A stretch of 64,000 nt of DNA from Serpula lacrymans var. lacrymans S7.9 (taxonomy: Eukaryota; Basidiomycota; Agaricomycetes; Boletales; Serpulaceae): the NCBI RefSeq assembly GCF_000218685.1, contig NW_006763299.1, forward strand, positions 1,690,031 through 1,754,030, read 5' to 3'. Below are positions 34,136-45,513 of the stretch, piece after piece. How positions within the stretch are numbered: the first letter of the stretch is position 1; each line of letters starts with the position of its first letter. The position numbers and the translations under genes are program-made. The notes beneath the pieces are model-generated. The model worked only from the letters and a program-made list of their open reading frames with translations. It did no database searches and was not told the origin of the DNA.

Positions 34136-35734
34136 GGATTTGATTAAGAGAGTAAGAAAGCGGTGTATTAGGTAGATGAACGGAGTTAACCGATTTGCTG
34201 TAAAAAGCAAGGACATCCGTTTGTTAGCGCAGGGGAAATGAAAAGAGAGAATTGGGACTTGCAAGAGAGCTACAAAGGGGGAGAGAAGTGATTAAAGGTT
34301 ATCGGAGTCTTGATGGATAGGAAAGTTAAGGATACAGGTGACGGAAAGAATGAGAGAGACGTTGGGGCAATGATGAGACGTTGAAGGAGTTATAGGGATA
34401 CAGGACACAGGAAGGAGAGAGCACGAAAACAAGAAAGCAGAGATGGGAGACGATGCACAGGAGACTAGCTCGACGGAGTGATGGAGTCGAGACCAGTGCT
34501 GCTGGGTTTAAGAGCAAAGACAGGGAACAAAAGAGTACAGGCCACTATGCAAGCGACTGTCCAAGGACAATAGCTTTTCTCCCGTCTATAACCATTCTTC
34601 ACTGTCCAAACTGGGACCCACAAATATCCATAAACAAATCAGCCATTGTCTGCCACAACCCCAGACACCCCTCGGCTATCTCCGCACCGCTGTACACGGT
34701 TTCTGGGGGGGCACTCTCGAATACAACGCCTGCCTAATCCATCCTCCTCGTGCCATAGCACTTTGTACGCTTCCCCTCCTCAGCCTTGTCGTAAAAACGC
34801 TCCTTGTGCACACCATAAATCTCGAACTTGCCATCTGCTTTGCTCGTACTTTTGTCACTTTTTGTCCACTCTCCGATGCGTTATCGTTGCATATTACATC
34901 ACTACAAGCGAACCGTCCAATCAGGATCCCATGACTCCTCTCATCGTCACCTGGCATCCTCATCTAACGTGCTCACTTCATATCTAAAACCTCCTATCAG
35001 AGAACACATCTTCATTTCAAAATCCAGATAACAGCATGTCCTCTAAAGGCATTGTATTCTCCAATTCTTTTCACCGCGGTTCTCCCATTGGCCTCCACGC
35101 TTCCAACTTCGTTCTACTTTGATTGCAAATAACAAAAGCCACTTTTGTTATGTTCTGCCTCCCCGCTCGGCCTTCCGAGTGTAATCTATGTTAGGAACGG
35201 CACAGTAGCTCACGGAACCAACCCTTCGCAGTACTGCTCGCCCTTCTTCGCTTCTCATCGATCCCATCCCTCGCAGAACGTGCCCCAACTTGCATCACTC
35301 GTGTCTGTCTCGTGGTGTCCTGACGGGCGGAGTGTGAGCTACAAATCCACAAGCTTTCCGCGTGCCTGGTCCGGATCCTCGACTCAACATTAAACGATTA
35401 ATAATCGACCACAATATCCAACACATTTCTCATGTCACGGGTCTATACGCCTTCCGCATGTTTTTCGGTATTATCTGATTTCATAATGGTTTTCCTTCGC
35501 TGCCATATTTCTTTTGTTTCTCGGTGATTTTTCTCATTGGCTACCTGTGACTCTTGACTACGAACCATACTCTCCCAAGAAATGGTGGCGGCCTTTGGTA
35601 GCGCACATGCATTTGTATGACTATGCAATGTTCAATTGTGTTCACGACTTACCCAAAAAACTAAGAATAATACACTGCTCCTTATCATAATACATCTTGT
35701 TTTGTCTTTCTGCTCTTGCTTTTACGACGAACTC
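34136..35734. other. Intergenic region
   Basis: About 1.6 kb without a supported gene. Short frames on both strands have no recognisable similarity. It would hold the promoter of the minus-strand gene starting at 34135 and the 3' region of the next minus-strand gene. Confidence 0.5.
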
Positions 35735-37108
35735 TTATGACCCCCGCGCACTCACACCTCGTCCCCGCCCCCTCGTGCCGCCTCTGATATTGATAATGCC
35801 TCCACGTCCAGATCCGCGAGGAGCAAAGCCTCGCGGGGCGCCCCCTCCTCTGCCCCTGTACGACCTTTCATCTGCAACTGCGTGAGGGGCATCATCAGTG
35901 GCAACCATAGATCCTCCACGTCCAGTATGTCCATTTGCATGAGGTTGAACGACGTGAGCAATCCTCGCTCTTCCCCTGCCACCCCTAGGCCCAAACGTAT
36001 TCGGACCAGTGTTCGGGCCAGTGTTCGGGGCCACCTTGGCAGTGTGCAGTTCCGGGTGTACAAAGCCTCCGTTCTTTCCACCACGCCCAAAGCGAATCGA
36101 TGGCGGAACAAGAGTCAGCGAAGTAATCGACTGCGCTAGATTGTCGACGTCTGTGGTGGAGTGTGCATCGTTCTCTGCATCCATGTGCTCCGATCCCCTC
36201 TTCGAAAGAGGAGAAGACGCGGTATTCGAGAGGTTCGGGGCGTTCTTGAGTTCTGCGAAGCTTCCGATCCTCGGTGTCCGTCCTTCATCCTCGGAATCAT
36301 CTTCATCCATATCGCTATCTTCGTCCTCGTCACTATTACTTTCATCGTCTTTGTCTTGATCTTCATTTGCTCCATTCTCTCTTGGCTTCCATGTGCCTCG
36401 AATCATGCTAGCCCCATCACCCCAGCGCTTGAGCAGCCCTCCAACCCCCTTGTTCGTGACGGCGAAAAAGAACTCTTTGGGATACTCGTGTGCTTGTATA
36501 AGGTGCAGACGCCGTGCTTTGGGAGTGAGGAACATGCGATTGCACGAGGCGACGAGACACGCGAACTGATGGATGCATGGCATACAGCGTGATGGGATCG
36601 ACACATAAGTCATCGAGTCCACACACACATAATAGCTAAACTGCCTACGATTTTCTCTCCTCGTTCCTTGCGTACCGCAGCTAATGGATCGTGACATTCA
36701 GTCTGGTGCTGATGTATTGCATGTTCCATAGATAGATGCCGTGTGATTGACGTTTGTTGATATTGAGCTCGCATGATGAATACCATTTGATCCACTCACC
36801 AGCTCGAGTAATCGCGCGTCTGGAAAGACGTATCCGCACCCGCGCTGTTCGCAGACGTGAGCATGGTATTTTGCATAATGCATCTCCAGCTCTTTCGAAT
36901 CTGCGATTTGAGTGGCGTTGTGGTGGGGTGGATTGCATGTTGGAGGAAGCGTGCAGAGGAGAGGGCGGTTCATTGTGGTTGAGCTTGAGCCTGGTGCAGA
37001 CGAAGACGGGTAGGTGCGAATGATCTTGGATGTTGGCTCTAGAGTCAAAGGACGGTTTGGAGCAGATGGCTGAGAAGAATCAGATGTCCTGGGTCGTTTG
37101 GATGACAT
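35735..37108 (-). CDS. C2H2 zinc finger protein, ZNF511-like
   Basis: The minus-strand start is ATG at 37108 (MSSKRPRTSDSSQPSAPNRP). Three zinc-binding groups follow: one ending LEMHYAKYHAH, one CEQRGCGYVFPDARLLEL joined after an intron to HQTECHD, and one CLVASCNRMFLTPKARRLH followed by LIQAHEYP. The segment after the third finger (KEFFFAVTNKGVGGLLKRW) matches the arrangement of ZNF511-type proteins. The C-terminal half has an acidic DED-rich stretch and then an RGG-rich tail (GRGGGAPRGFAPRGSGRGG), suggesting RNA binding, which is inference. The two introns lie near 36720-36785 and 36570-36650. The tandem NTGPNTGPNT repeat near 36020 is a small internal repeat. The gene ends at 35735. Confidence 0.82.
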
Positions 37109-37579
37109 TGTGGCCTTCGCCTTCTCTTCACGTTTTTCACGACTTTACCGTGACAGCCGCAATGCAGCCTGCTGACGCTTGCTCGAATCTGGTAACTGAG
37201 AAACAAATATCCGGTCAGTAACGAGTGGATGTATAAAAAAGGCATGTACAAACGACAGTAAACAAAGATATAGCACGCAGAGTATGTGGTGGCAAACTTG
37301 CGACCCTCCCTAGGCAGACATCTCTGAAGATCTGTGAAGCGAGGGTTAGCGTGCTGCATACCATTTGGGTGGTAGGAGGGACGACACAGAAGCAATGCTG
37401 AACCCGAGCTATAGGAGGAGTGAAAGGGTTTTACTCACACACCAAATTGTTGTGGGGACTGCCAAGGTCTCCTTTTGAGACGTGAAGTGAATGAATGCTG
37501 AGTGAATTGCCGGTTTATCTTGAATGTAGGGTGCTAATATCTGGGGATGCCCCCTGAGATAAATTAGGAGGCATTACTC
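37109..37579. promoter_or_regulatory. Promoter side of the zinc finger gene
   Basis: No gene is recognised. This is the 5' flank of the minus-strand zinc finger gene and the left edge of the second transposon block. Confidence 0.45.
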
Positions 37580-37996
37580 TGTAACAACCAAGAGTTAGTT
37601 ACTCTGGCGCACACAGAACCACACTATAAAGAAAGATGATGGGGAGTGGGTACCCCTTTGAGCTGCAGAGAGTTTGTTGGTTAACAACAGGAGGACTCGC
37701 TAAGGAGTCTCCTGGATCTATTGGGGTATATATACTACTACAGGGTTATTTGTACATGTGTACTATACAGTTGATAGAGACAGTGGCTGATAATGTCATG
37801 GGGCCTAGCCCACATGGCCAGCTCCACTGTGTGAGAGAGTTTGTGTCTATAATAAGAAGAAAGGCAACGCGGTGCGAGAGAGAGGAGTTTGGACAAAAGG
37901 GGAAGTGCCACGTGGCACTATGTGTGGAGGCTAAAGTACAAGGTTAAAGCGGAGAATATAATAAAGGGAAGGTCCGAAAATTGTGTTATCGTAACA
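37580..37996 (-). mobile_element. Solo LTR, gypsy family A, TSD TACTC
   Basis: The 417-base LTR reads TGTAACAACC...TTATCGTAACA on the plus strand. TACTC at 37575-37579 and 37997-38001 is a perfect target duplication. No internal region is attached. Confidence 0.92.
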
Positions 37997-38742
37997 TACT
38001 CTGCTGTGAGGCAACGATAAACTATAACAAAAACACTACCCGTCTCCGACTGCACTTGCAGGGAGTAAGAGGTACAGTGAGTCTTGAAGATCGACAGATG
38101 CTAGTGAATATAGCAAGTAGAGGATATGGGATTAGACTCAGAGGTTTCTGATGAGGAGTAAAGCGGGTATTTCAAGTAATAGAAAGCTAAAGAACAATAC
38201 ATGATTATATAAGGTTTTTTATAGCTAACCGTCTATTCCTCAGACCGAAAGAAGAATAAAAGGAAAGTGGTCTGAGGGGAAAATCAACCAATGAGAAAAA
38301 GGATAACTATTGTATGACTTTGAAGATTAATCAGCAGGTGGGAAAGTGTACTAATAATAAGTGTTGTCACGCGTGTTCAGGAACTGTATCCTCATGATGA
38401 GGTACGATCTGACTGAAGCGTTTATTAGTATCTCCAGGCACTGATGGGGCTTGGAGCTGGTTGGTGAGATGCTTACCACCAGTCCTTACCCATTGTGCTG
38501 GCTGGCTGGGAGTGATACCCAGTCTCTGATCTGTAATATAAAGTGGTAATGATGGTTGAGAAAGCCTGTGAGGGCTATGAGAAGTAGAATAGCAAACAAT
38601 ACCTCCAGCCCTAGGGCCAGAGGTGTAACGGGGAAAGCGTTCAAAAACCAAGACATAGAGAAAATAATAAATGGTCCTTACATCTGCCATCTTTCTTTGG
38701 TTTTCATGACCTCGAAGGGTACACCTTGTAGTAGATACTTGA
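37997..38742. other. Decayed transposon sequence
   Basis: No intact gene. On the minus strand near 38700 the peptide AYLLQGVPFEVMKTKERWQM is followed at once by a stop; it resembles gag-like segments of basidiomycete retroelements, but only weakly. A hairpin with CCTCAGACC...GGTCTGAGG lies at about 38240-38277. Confidence 0.35.
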
Positions 38743-40505
38743 TGTCATGCACCAAAGTTGATTAGTAGCATGGGCAGTTGCCAGTAATGAAGCAAAAATT
38801 CAAAAGACCCACCTTTGTGCCACATGGTATAGTAAATAATGTTACCTTTTTCGTGCTTGTGGCTGATCAGCACTTGTCTATATTAGGTAATCAAGTCACA
38901 CCTACCTTTGCTTTTTATCCGGTACTTTCCACACTCCGCATTTTGGCACTTTGGCAATTTTTTTCTGCCACTTGGCTACACATTGTGCCCTCACTTTTGT
39001 TGTCTCTCCCCTACTTCCTTTTCCTTTCCCTTACCTGGCCCCACCATGAGCCCTTTTCTGTCATTTCTGTTCTCACCTACCGGTCATTTCTGGATCCCCA
39101 TCATTTTTCACCTCTTCGTCACTTCCACACTCCTCCTCTATACCCAATGTCACCACTTTCTATCCACTTCTGTCGCCAATCCATTGATTACTACATGCTG
39201 CTGCTCATATTAACTAAGCCCTGACAGCCAATCCCCATTGGGCAGTTGGTCCACCTCTATGACATTGATCTTCCATCTTCCATCGTGTCAACAATCACTC
39301 ATCTTGTCTGGTTAGAATGTGGCTGGGTAATTTTTGAGCTGGAGAAAGTCTACACTTGCATTGCCAATGTTCCTCACTATCCCATTCACTCGGGTATATT
39401 TTGTAGAAATTATATTATGTAAGCAAACAAACTTCAGAGCTTTGCCCAAAGTTTTACTCTGCAATTATAACTGGCTTTTTTGTGTGGCTATCATTGTTTT
39501 TTCACATGGTATTTACATATGTTTGTTATATAAAAAGCTTTGTATTTACATTGTTATGGCATTTGTTTGCCCAGGAATCCTTCTCCCACACTTGTTCCCA
39601 CACCCTGAGGGTCCAAATATCCAACACATTTATCCTTCACCCATTGTCTTTGCTACAGCTACAATTACTATACACTGCCTGGGACTCGCCTGTTCCAGAT
39701 TGGAACCACTCCCCTCCCTCCCCTCCCTCCCTCATTTGACCAAGTGGTCCACTACAATCAGACCATTGGTAAGGCCATGGAACTGTTGGATTTGGACTAG
39801 GTGGTGGACCGGTAGCTCCAGTTCCTTTTCTCAGCAGAACATTCATTTGCAGTGCAATTATTTTTGATTTAGAATCATTTTTATGGACATATATTTTTCT
39901 AGAATGCCTGACTGATGACAAGAGAGCTGTGCTGATACTGATGATGTTTTTGTGTTGCCTTTTTTTACTGCATATTCCTATGACTTCATGATTTGCTTGC
40001 TTTTTTTTTTGCTATTAGACTATATCTTATAAATGTACAATCTGTAACACTATATACACAGCATTTGTTGTTTTATTCTCATCTTTTCCTTATTCTAATG
40101 ATTTTATCCTATACTACTTGCACAGGACTCATCAGCACATTCCTTCACATTCTTTCTCATTATTTTTGCACAGATATACTGTGCATAGCCTTCTTTTCTT
40201 TTTACTATATAAACCCCTGTATTTGACCTTGTAAAATCAAGGATTTCAATCCAGTCTTCTCCTCTAATTTTAAGTCCACTATCTACTGCTACTTGTGATC
40301 CAGTGTGGTCACAACACTTTCCAATGCTACTGCTGTTACCTGCTGTCATCATCACTCTCCACTGTTGAAGTCACTATCATCCCTTTTGATTAGGGTCCTT
40401 CTGAGCACTACAGTTTGTGCGCCAGGAGCCTGCTATCACTGGGAATCTTGTCATCTTTATCGTTCTCAAACCTGTTTTGTGCTACAATGAGCAAGGTAGA
40501 GCTTG
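38743..40505 (+). mobile_element. Unit C, nearly complete, 3' end cut by a gypsy LTR
   Basis: Starts TGTCATGCACCAAAGTTG and follows the complete unit through the conserved reading frame (start ATG 39046), the TATA-like ACTATATAAACCCCTG near 40203, GTGGTCACAACAC near 40307 and the GCACTACAGTTTGTG block, then stops at 40505 where a family A LTR begins. A foreign stretch of roughly 220 bases interrupts the frame at about 39397-39615. Confidence 0.75.
39046..39867 (+). pseudogene. Conserved unit C reading frame, interrupted
   Basis: The frame starts at ATG 39046 in the context CCACCATGA and encodes a hydrophobic stretch (FWIPIIFHLFVTSTLLLY), then diverges. A TGA and a roughly 220-base insertion near 39400-39615 break it. 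The end of the shared coding region is still visible near 39650-39800, although the frame has shifted. Confidence 0.45.
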
Positions 40506-40921
40506 TGTTACGATAACACAATTTTCGGACCTTTCCTTCATTTTCATTCTCCGCTTTAACCTTGTATACTTTAGCTTTCACACATGGTGCCACGCGGCAC
40601 TTCCCCTTTTGTTCAAACTCCTCTTTCTCGCGCCGCGTTGCCTTCTTCTTATTTTAGATACAACTCTCTCACACAGTGGAGCTGGTCATGCGGGCTAGGC
40701 CCCATGACATCATCAGCCACTGACTTTATCAACTGTACAGTACATAAGTACAAACACTCTGTATTAGTATATATACCCCAATAGATCCAGGAGACTCCTT
40801 AGCAAGTCCTCCTGTTGTATACCAACAAACTCTCTGCAGCTTAAGGGGTAACCACTCCCCATTCACTACCTTTACAGTGTGTTCTTGTGTGCACCAGAGT
40901 AACTAACTCTTGGTTGTTACA
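40506..40921 (+). mobile_element. 5' LTR of a gypsy element, family A
   Basis: The LTR runs from TGTTACGATAACAC to CTCTTGGTTGTTACA and is followed at once by an internal leader and gag, so this is the 5' LTR in sense orientation. It contains TATATATA at 40768-40775. Confidence 0.88.
40768..40810 (+). promoter_or_regulatory. LTR promoter: TATA box and likely transcript start
   Basis: TATATATA at 40768-40775 lies 33 bases before AGCAAGTCCT at 40801-40810, a suitable distance for a start site. In sister LTRs the same block reads AGCGAGTCCT (for example 15864-15873). It is complementary to the primer-binding site just past the LTR. Confidence 0.55.
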
Positions 40922-40923
40922 TT

Positions 40924-40933
40924 AGGACTCGCT
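40924..40933 (+). promoter_or_regulatory. Self-primer binding site (candidate)
   Basis: AGGACTCGCT begins three bases after the LTR end. It is the exact reverse complement of AGCGAGTCCT found at the presumed transcript start of family A and B LTRs. No TGG-type tRNA site is seen. This is the layout of self-priming Tf1/sushi-type elements. Confidence 0.6.
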
Positions 40934-41434
40934 CTTCTACTCTCTCGCACATTGTGCAAAAAGTCCCATTGGGCACCCGGACTCCAGGGTGAAGGAGATT
41001 TGGTTATTGTTTGGGAATATCCCGCATAGCAAATAGGTGCGCTCCTAGTGACGGCCTTGTAGTGCTTTGGGAGAAGAAACAAAACCTTTGGTACGCGGCC
41101 CCCAGCGTTAAGGGGAGTACTATAGCTCAGCAGTGGTGTGGAACCTCTGTTGATTAGATTTTAGAAAACAAAACTTCCTCTTCGAATACCTCTGACCAGG
41201 CCGGGCACTTGCCTCTGCCAGTCTGGAGAAGGGTTGACAGCTTAACAAGCGGACCACCCCCTGACAACCATTCGGACCAGGGTTTAATACTATAACTTTA
41301 CATACAAATTCAATACTATAGTGTGGGTAGTCGGAGATTGAGATCCGATACTCAGCTGGGAAGAGGTAGATCCGCAGATAGCAAGCGGGGACCCCCAGTT
41401 ACCTTTTTTTACTTTACAAAGAAAACAAATTGAC
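40934..41434 (+). other. Gypsy leader before gag
   Basis: Untranslated leader of the gypsy element. A related leader occurs in reverse at 62536-62857, where the CTTGCCTCYGCCAGTCTGG block and the TTAGGACT start are shared. Confidence 0.6.
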
Positions 41435-42433
41435 ATGTCGTTGCAACCTCAAATGGATGTCAACGCTCTGTTGCACAACATGCATGCACAGATCTTGACA
41501 TTGACCACTAAACTCGCCGAGCTGCAGGCAAATCCCCCTGCGGCAACTCCCTCGGTCGAGAAGAAATTCAATAAGAAAGTTGAAGTCGTCGCTGACCCTG
41601 GCGCCTTCGAGGGAGACAGAGCGCAATTTGCCGAATGGTGGATCAAACTCCAAATATGGGTTAAGGCAAATTGGGACGCATTTGCCGACAATTTTGAGGT
41701 AGCCACTGCGGTACTATCTCGACTAAAGGGACCTGTGGCGGGTTGATACGCCCAAGTTAGATTGCAGGAGTGCTACACCGCGGGAGTGTGGCCCACCTGG
41801 GACGATCTCAAAGTAGAGATTGAAAAATATTTCAAGCCGCAAGCTGAGCGTGACTGTGTGCGCCAGCAAATCTGTTCCTTCAAACAAGGCAACATGAGGA
41901 CGGATGATTTCGTAACCCGGTTCCTGGCCCTCTCCATCCAAGGGGGTCTTGGTAATGAACATGCAGTAGAGCTGCTGGAACGCAATGTGAACCCCCACAT
42001 TGCAGAACAGCTTTATCTGCAGGATATGAGAAATGAGAATCTCTCTCAAGCAGCAGAGGAGGTTCGGAAAATAGGTAGGGCCATAGAGCTCTACAAAATG
42101 CACCAAGGTGGCGAGACCACCAAAAACAACAAATCCCAGAGGCGCCCTGGGTCATCAAACCATCATAATCACTCTCACGGGTTCAAGCCGTTCAGGCTGC
42201 AGCCAGGACAGGGTGCTCCTATGGATATCGGCGTGGTCCAAGGCGGACAGATGCACAGATTCAAGGGCAACTGTTACAACTGTGGCCAAGAGGGACACAT
42301 GTCCCGAGATTGCAGAAACGGGGTGCAGGCCGCCCAACAAAAAAATAATCAAGGGCGCCAATTAGAAACCGAAAAACCGGACAATCGGCTCAATACTCTG
42401 GCCGGTTGTTCGTACGACGAAATCCGGTGTTGA
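41435..42433 (+). pseudogene. Gypsy gag with CCHC zinc knuckle
   Basis: The frame starts MSLQPQMDVNALLHNMHAQ, has a retrotransposon gag domain (EWWIKLQIWVKANWDAF and WPTWDDLKVEIEKYF) and the zinc knuckle CYNCGQEGHMSRDC near 42271. One TGA at 41744-41746 interrupts it, where sense and context (GG-stop-YAQVRL) suggest an original TGG. Otherwise the frame runs unbroken to 42433, where unit C in reverse orientation cuts it. Protease, RT and integrase of this copy are missing. Gag would form the particle that packages the transcript. Confidence 0.85.
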
Positions 42434-43600
42434 TGATGAGAACTGTTGTTAGAAACCACACACAAAAACAAACTAACAAACAATCCTCCCAGCTTCCACG
42501 GAATTTGTTTATAGGCTTTGCCTCCTAGAACAGTGGGTGCTCTGGTTATTCGTGGGGTGGTATGTATGAAGATCCTTCAAAGTAAAACCCAGAGATGTAT
42601 GAGTGTGGGTTTTGAGGAGGAGGGATAGTTGAATTTATAGAAGATAGGGGCTTAGTGACGAGTATAGATGAGCACTACCTTGCTAATTGTAGCACAAGGT
42701 AGGTTTGAGAACGATGAGGATGACAAAGTGACAAGGTTCCCAGTGATAGCAGGCTCCTGACGCACAAACTGTAGTGCTCAGAAGGACCCTAATCAAAAGG
42801 GATAACAATGACTTCAGAAGTGGGAAGTGACGATGACAGCAATTAACAGTGGTAGCAGTGGGAAGTGTTGTGACCACACTGGATCACAAGTAGCAGTAAG
42901 AAGTGGACTTAAGATTAGAGAAGAAGTCTGGAATTGAGTTCCTTTTTTTTTTTTTTACAAGGTAAAATACAGGGGTTTATATAGTGAAAGAAAAGTAGGC
43001 TATGCACAGTATAGCTGTGCAAAAGAATGAGAAAGAACATGAAGGAAGAAATGTACGCTGACGGATCCTGCATAGGTAGTACAGGATAAGATTGTCAAAT
43101 AAAGGAAAAGAAAGGGATAGAACAATGAATGCTGTGAGTAATGTCACAGGTTTGTACAGCCATAAAGTAAAGTCCAATAGCAAAAAGAGAGCAGGAAAAT
43201 CATGATGTCATGGGAAGATGCAGTAAAAAAGGGCAAGGCAAAACACTATCAGTATCAACACAGTTCCTTTATTGTCGGTCAGACATTTTAAAAAAAGATG
43301 TGTCCATAAAAATGATTCAAAAATCAGAAATAATTGCACTGTAAATGAATGTTCTGCTGAAAAAAAAGAAACTGGAGCCACCGGTCCACCACCTAGTCCA
43401 AATCCGACAGTTCCATGGCCTTACCAATGGACTGGTTGTGTTGGACCACCTGATCAAACGAGGGAGGGAGAGGAGTAGTTCCAATTTGGAACAAGTGAGT
43501 CCCAGGCAGCGTGTGATAGGTGTAGCTGTAGCGAAGACGATGGACAAAAGATAAGTGTACCCAAGTGAATGGGACAGCGATGAACATGGGCGACGCAAAT
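42429..43600 (-). mobile_element. Unit C, truncated copy, reverse orientation
   Basis: The terminal sequence CATCATCAACA (minus strand, at 42429) is present, as are the TATA-like region and the last part of the conserved reading frame (TWVHLSFVHRL to KAMELSDLD). The copy breaks off at about 43600, where gypsy pol sequence starts. It is a very close copy of 45514-46682. Confidence 0.75.
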
Positions 43601-45513
43601 TGGAGGTGTCACATTCAACCTTGAATGGATCTTCATTGTTAGGGATTGCGAGCGTGGGCGAGGTGGTGATTGTCTTTTTGAGAGCATTGAATGCTTGTTG
43701 TTGGTCCTTGGCCCATTCCCAACTACTTTACCGGTGAGAATTGTCAGTGGTTTTGCGATTTTTCCATAGTCTCTGATAAATCGTCTGTAAAAGTTTGAAA
43801 ATCCTAGAAACGACTGTAACTCCTTCTTTGTGCGTGGTATCGGCCATTCTGCGACTGCTTGTACCTTCAGCGGGTCCATGCGAATTGTATCATGAGAGAT
43901 GATCATTCCTAGATATTCGACCTCTTTCTTCTCGAACTCACATTTCTCTGGTTTGAGATATAGCTGATTGTCTGCGAGTATCTGAAGAACTTTGGATACG
44001 ATCTTCCTATGTTCTTCTAGCAAATCAGTGAATATCATAATATCGTCAAGGTATACAATGACAGATTCTTCGTTGATCAGGTCTCGGAGAAGTCGATCCA
44101 TCATTGTTTAAAAGGTGGCTGGGGAGTTCGTAAGTCCGAAGAACATAACTAGAGGTTTGAACAATCCTCTGTTAGTTCTGAAGGCAGCTTTGTGCTCATC
44201 TCCTTCTTTGATTCAAACATTATTATATCCCCAACAAACATCCAGCTTGGTGAAGAATCTAGCACCTTTGAGCCGGTTTATCAATTCTGAAATGAGGGGT
44301 AATGTATATCGGTTTTTGATCGTAAGGGCATTGAGTTTCTGATAGTCTTGTACTGGTCTGAGAGATCCATCCTTTTTCTTGATAAAGAAGAACGGGGATG
44401 CATAAGGGGATTTTGATACTCTAATCCTCCCTGTCTCCAGGTTTTCTTTTAAGAACTCGTTAAGATGGATTTGTTCATCGCGGTTAAGTGGATATGTTTT
44501 ACAGTCTAGACCTTTGGCTTCCGGCAGAAGTTCAATTGCGTGGTCCCAGACCCATCATGGGGGTAGTTTATCAAGTGACGCTTTCGTGAATACTGGCTCA
44601 AAACAATGATAAAATGGGGGAACGACATCTCTGAACATGAGTGTTGACTTTGCTCGTTCTGATTCTTCTGCAATCTGCTGGCTTTTGGTCTGAGATACGT
44701 TGTCAATCCTGCTCTGTAAGTCTACAGCGATGACTCTATCTCCGTCTTCAGGGTGATACTCCATATCATCAGAAGGGTACGTGATAGTGTTTGTTTGCCA
44801 GTTGATGTTGGGATTTGTGCCACGTAGCCAGTCGTGTCCTAATAAAATTCTGGTCTCTCTCTGTCCAGTGACCAGGAAATCCATTAATTCAGTGTAACCC
44901 GCCACAGTTAGGCGAAGTGTCACATATTCTGTCAGAGGTCCACTGCGATTTTTGGTTCCATCTGCATTTGAAACGATAACATGAGTTGGAAGTTGTTTCG
45001 TGGAAATGTTGTGTTGCCAAACAAAGGCTTCGTCAATGATGGAGTCTGTGCATCCCAAATCTATCAGAACTGGTATAACATGCGTCTGGTGATTGTTAAT
45101 TGTGGATAATTGGCATTGTAGTGAGAGTTTGCATTGGTGAGATGGGGGAAGGGATGAGAAATCTTTGATCACATTCAATTGCTCTACAATGTAATCTTCA
45201 TTGTGCTGCTTGAGAAAATTGATTGTATCTGTCGTGATATGTGGGTAACACTGGGGTGAGGCCCAGTTCCGAACCAATGCTTTGGCTCTTTCTTCTTTCT
45301 GGTCTTTCATTCGTCGAGCCAACCATTCTGCTGAATGTGGTTTAGCGTATTTCTCGGCACGTGGGTTTAAGGAAACTTCGAGAAAATCCTTCGTCTTTGT
45401 CTCCTCCTGGGTTGTGGTTGCTTCTCTAGCTGCAACTTTCTTCAGAGGGCAGTTCCTTGCAATATGGCCCGGCTGGCCACATCCATAGCATAATCTGAAC
45501 CGACTTTGTCGGT
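43601..45513 (-). pseudogene. Gypsy gag-end, protease and reverse transcriptase, broken
   Basis: On the minus strand it begins with a zinc knuckle (CYGCGQPGHIARNC), then a retropepsin region where the active site reads LIDLGCTDSIID (usually LIDSGATDSFID), then the RT: DGSLRPVQDYQKLN, LPLISELINRL, YLDDIMIFT near 44040 and YLGMIISHDTIRMDP. In-frame stops lie in the RT at NNV-stop-IKEGDE and ATF-stop-TMMD; both fit CGA-to-TGA and CAA-to-TAA changes. RNase H and integrase are absent because unit C follows at 43600. The catalytic YLDD is intact, but the protease loop residue is changed. Confidence 0.82.

Noticed and set aside
34453..35393. Several 80-113 codon frames in the 1.6-kb intergenic region
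   Set aside because: They overlap on both strands, have no recognisable family and no clear splice structure.
36161..36592. 143-codon plus-strand open frame
   Set aside because: It is antisense to the ZNF511-like gene, over its acidic repeat-coding part.
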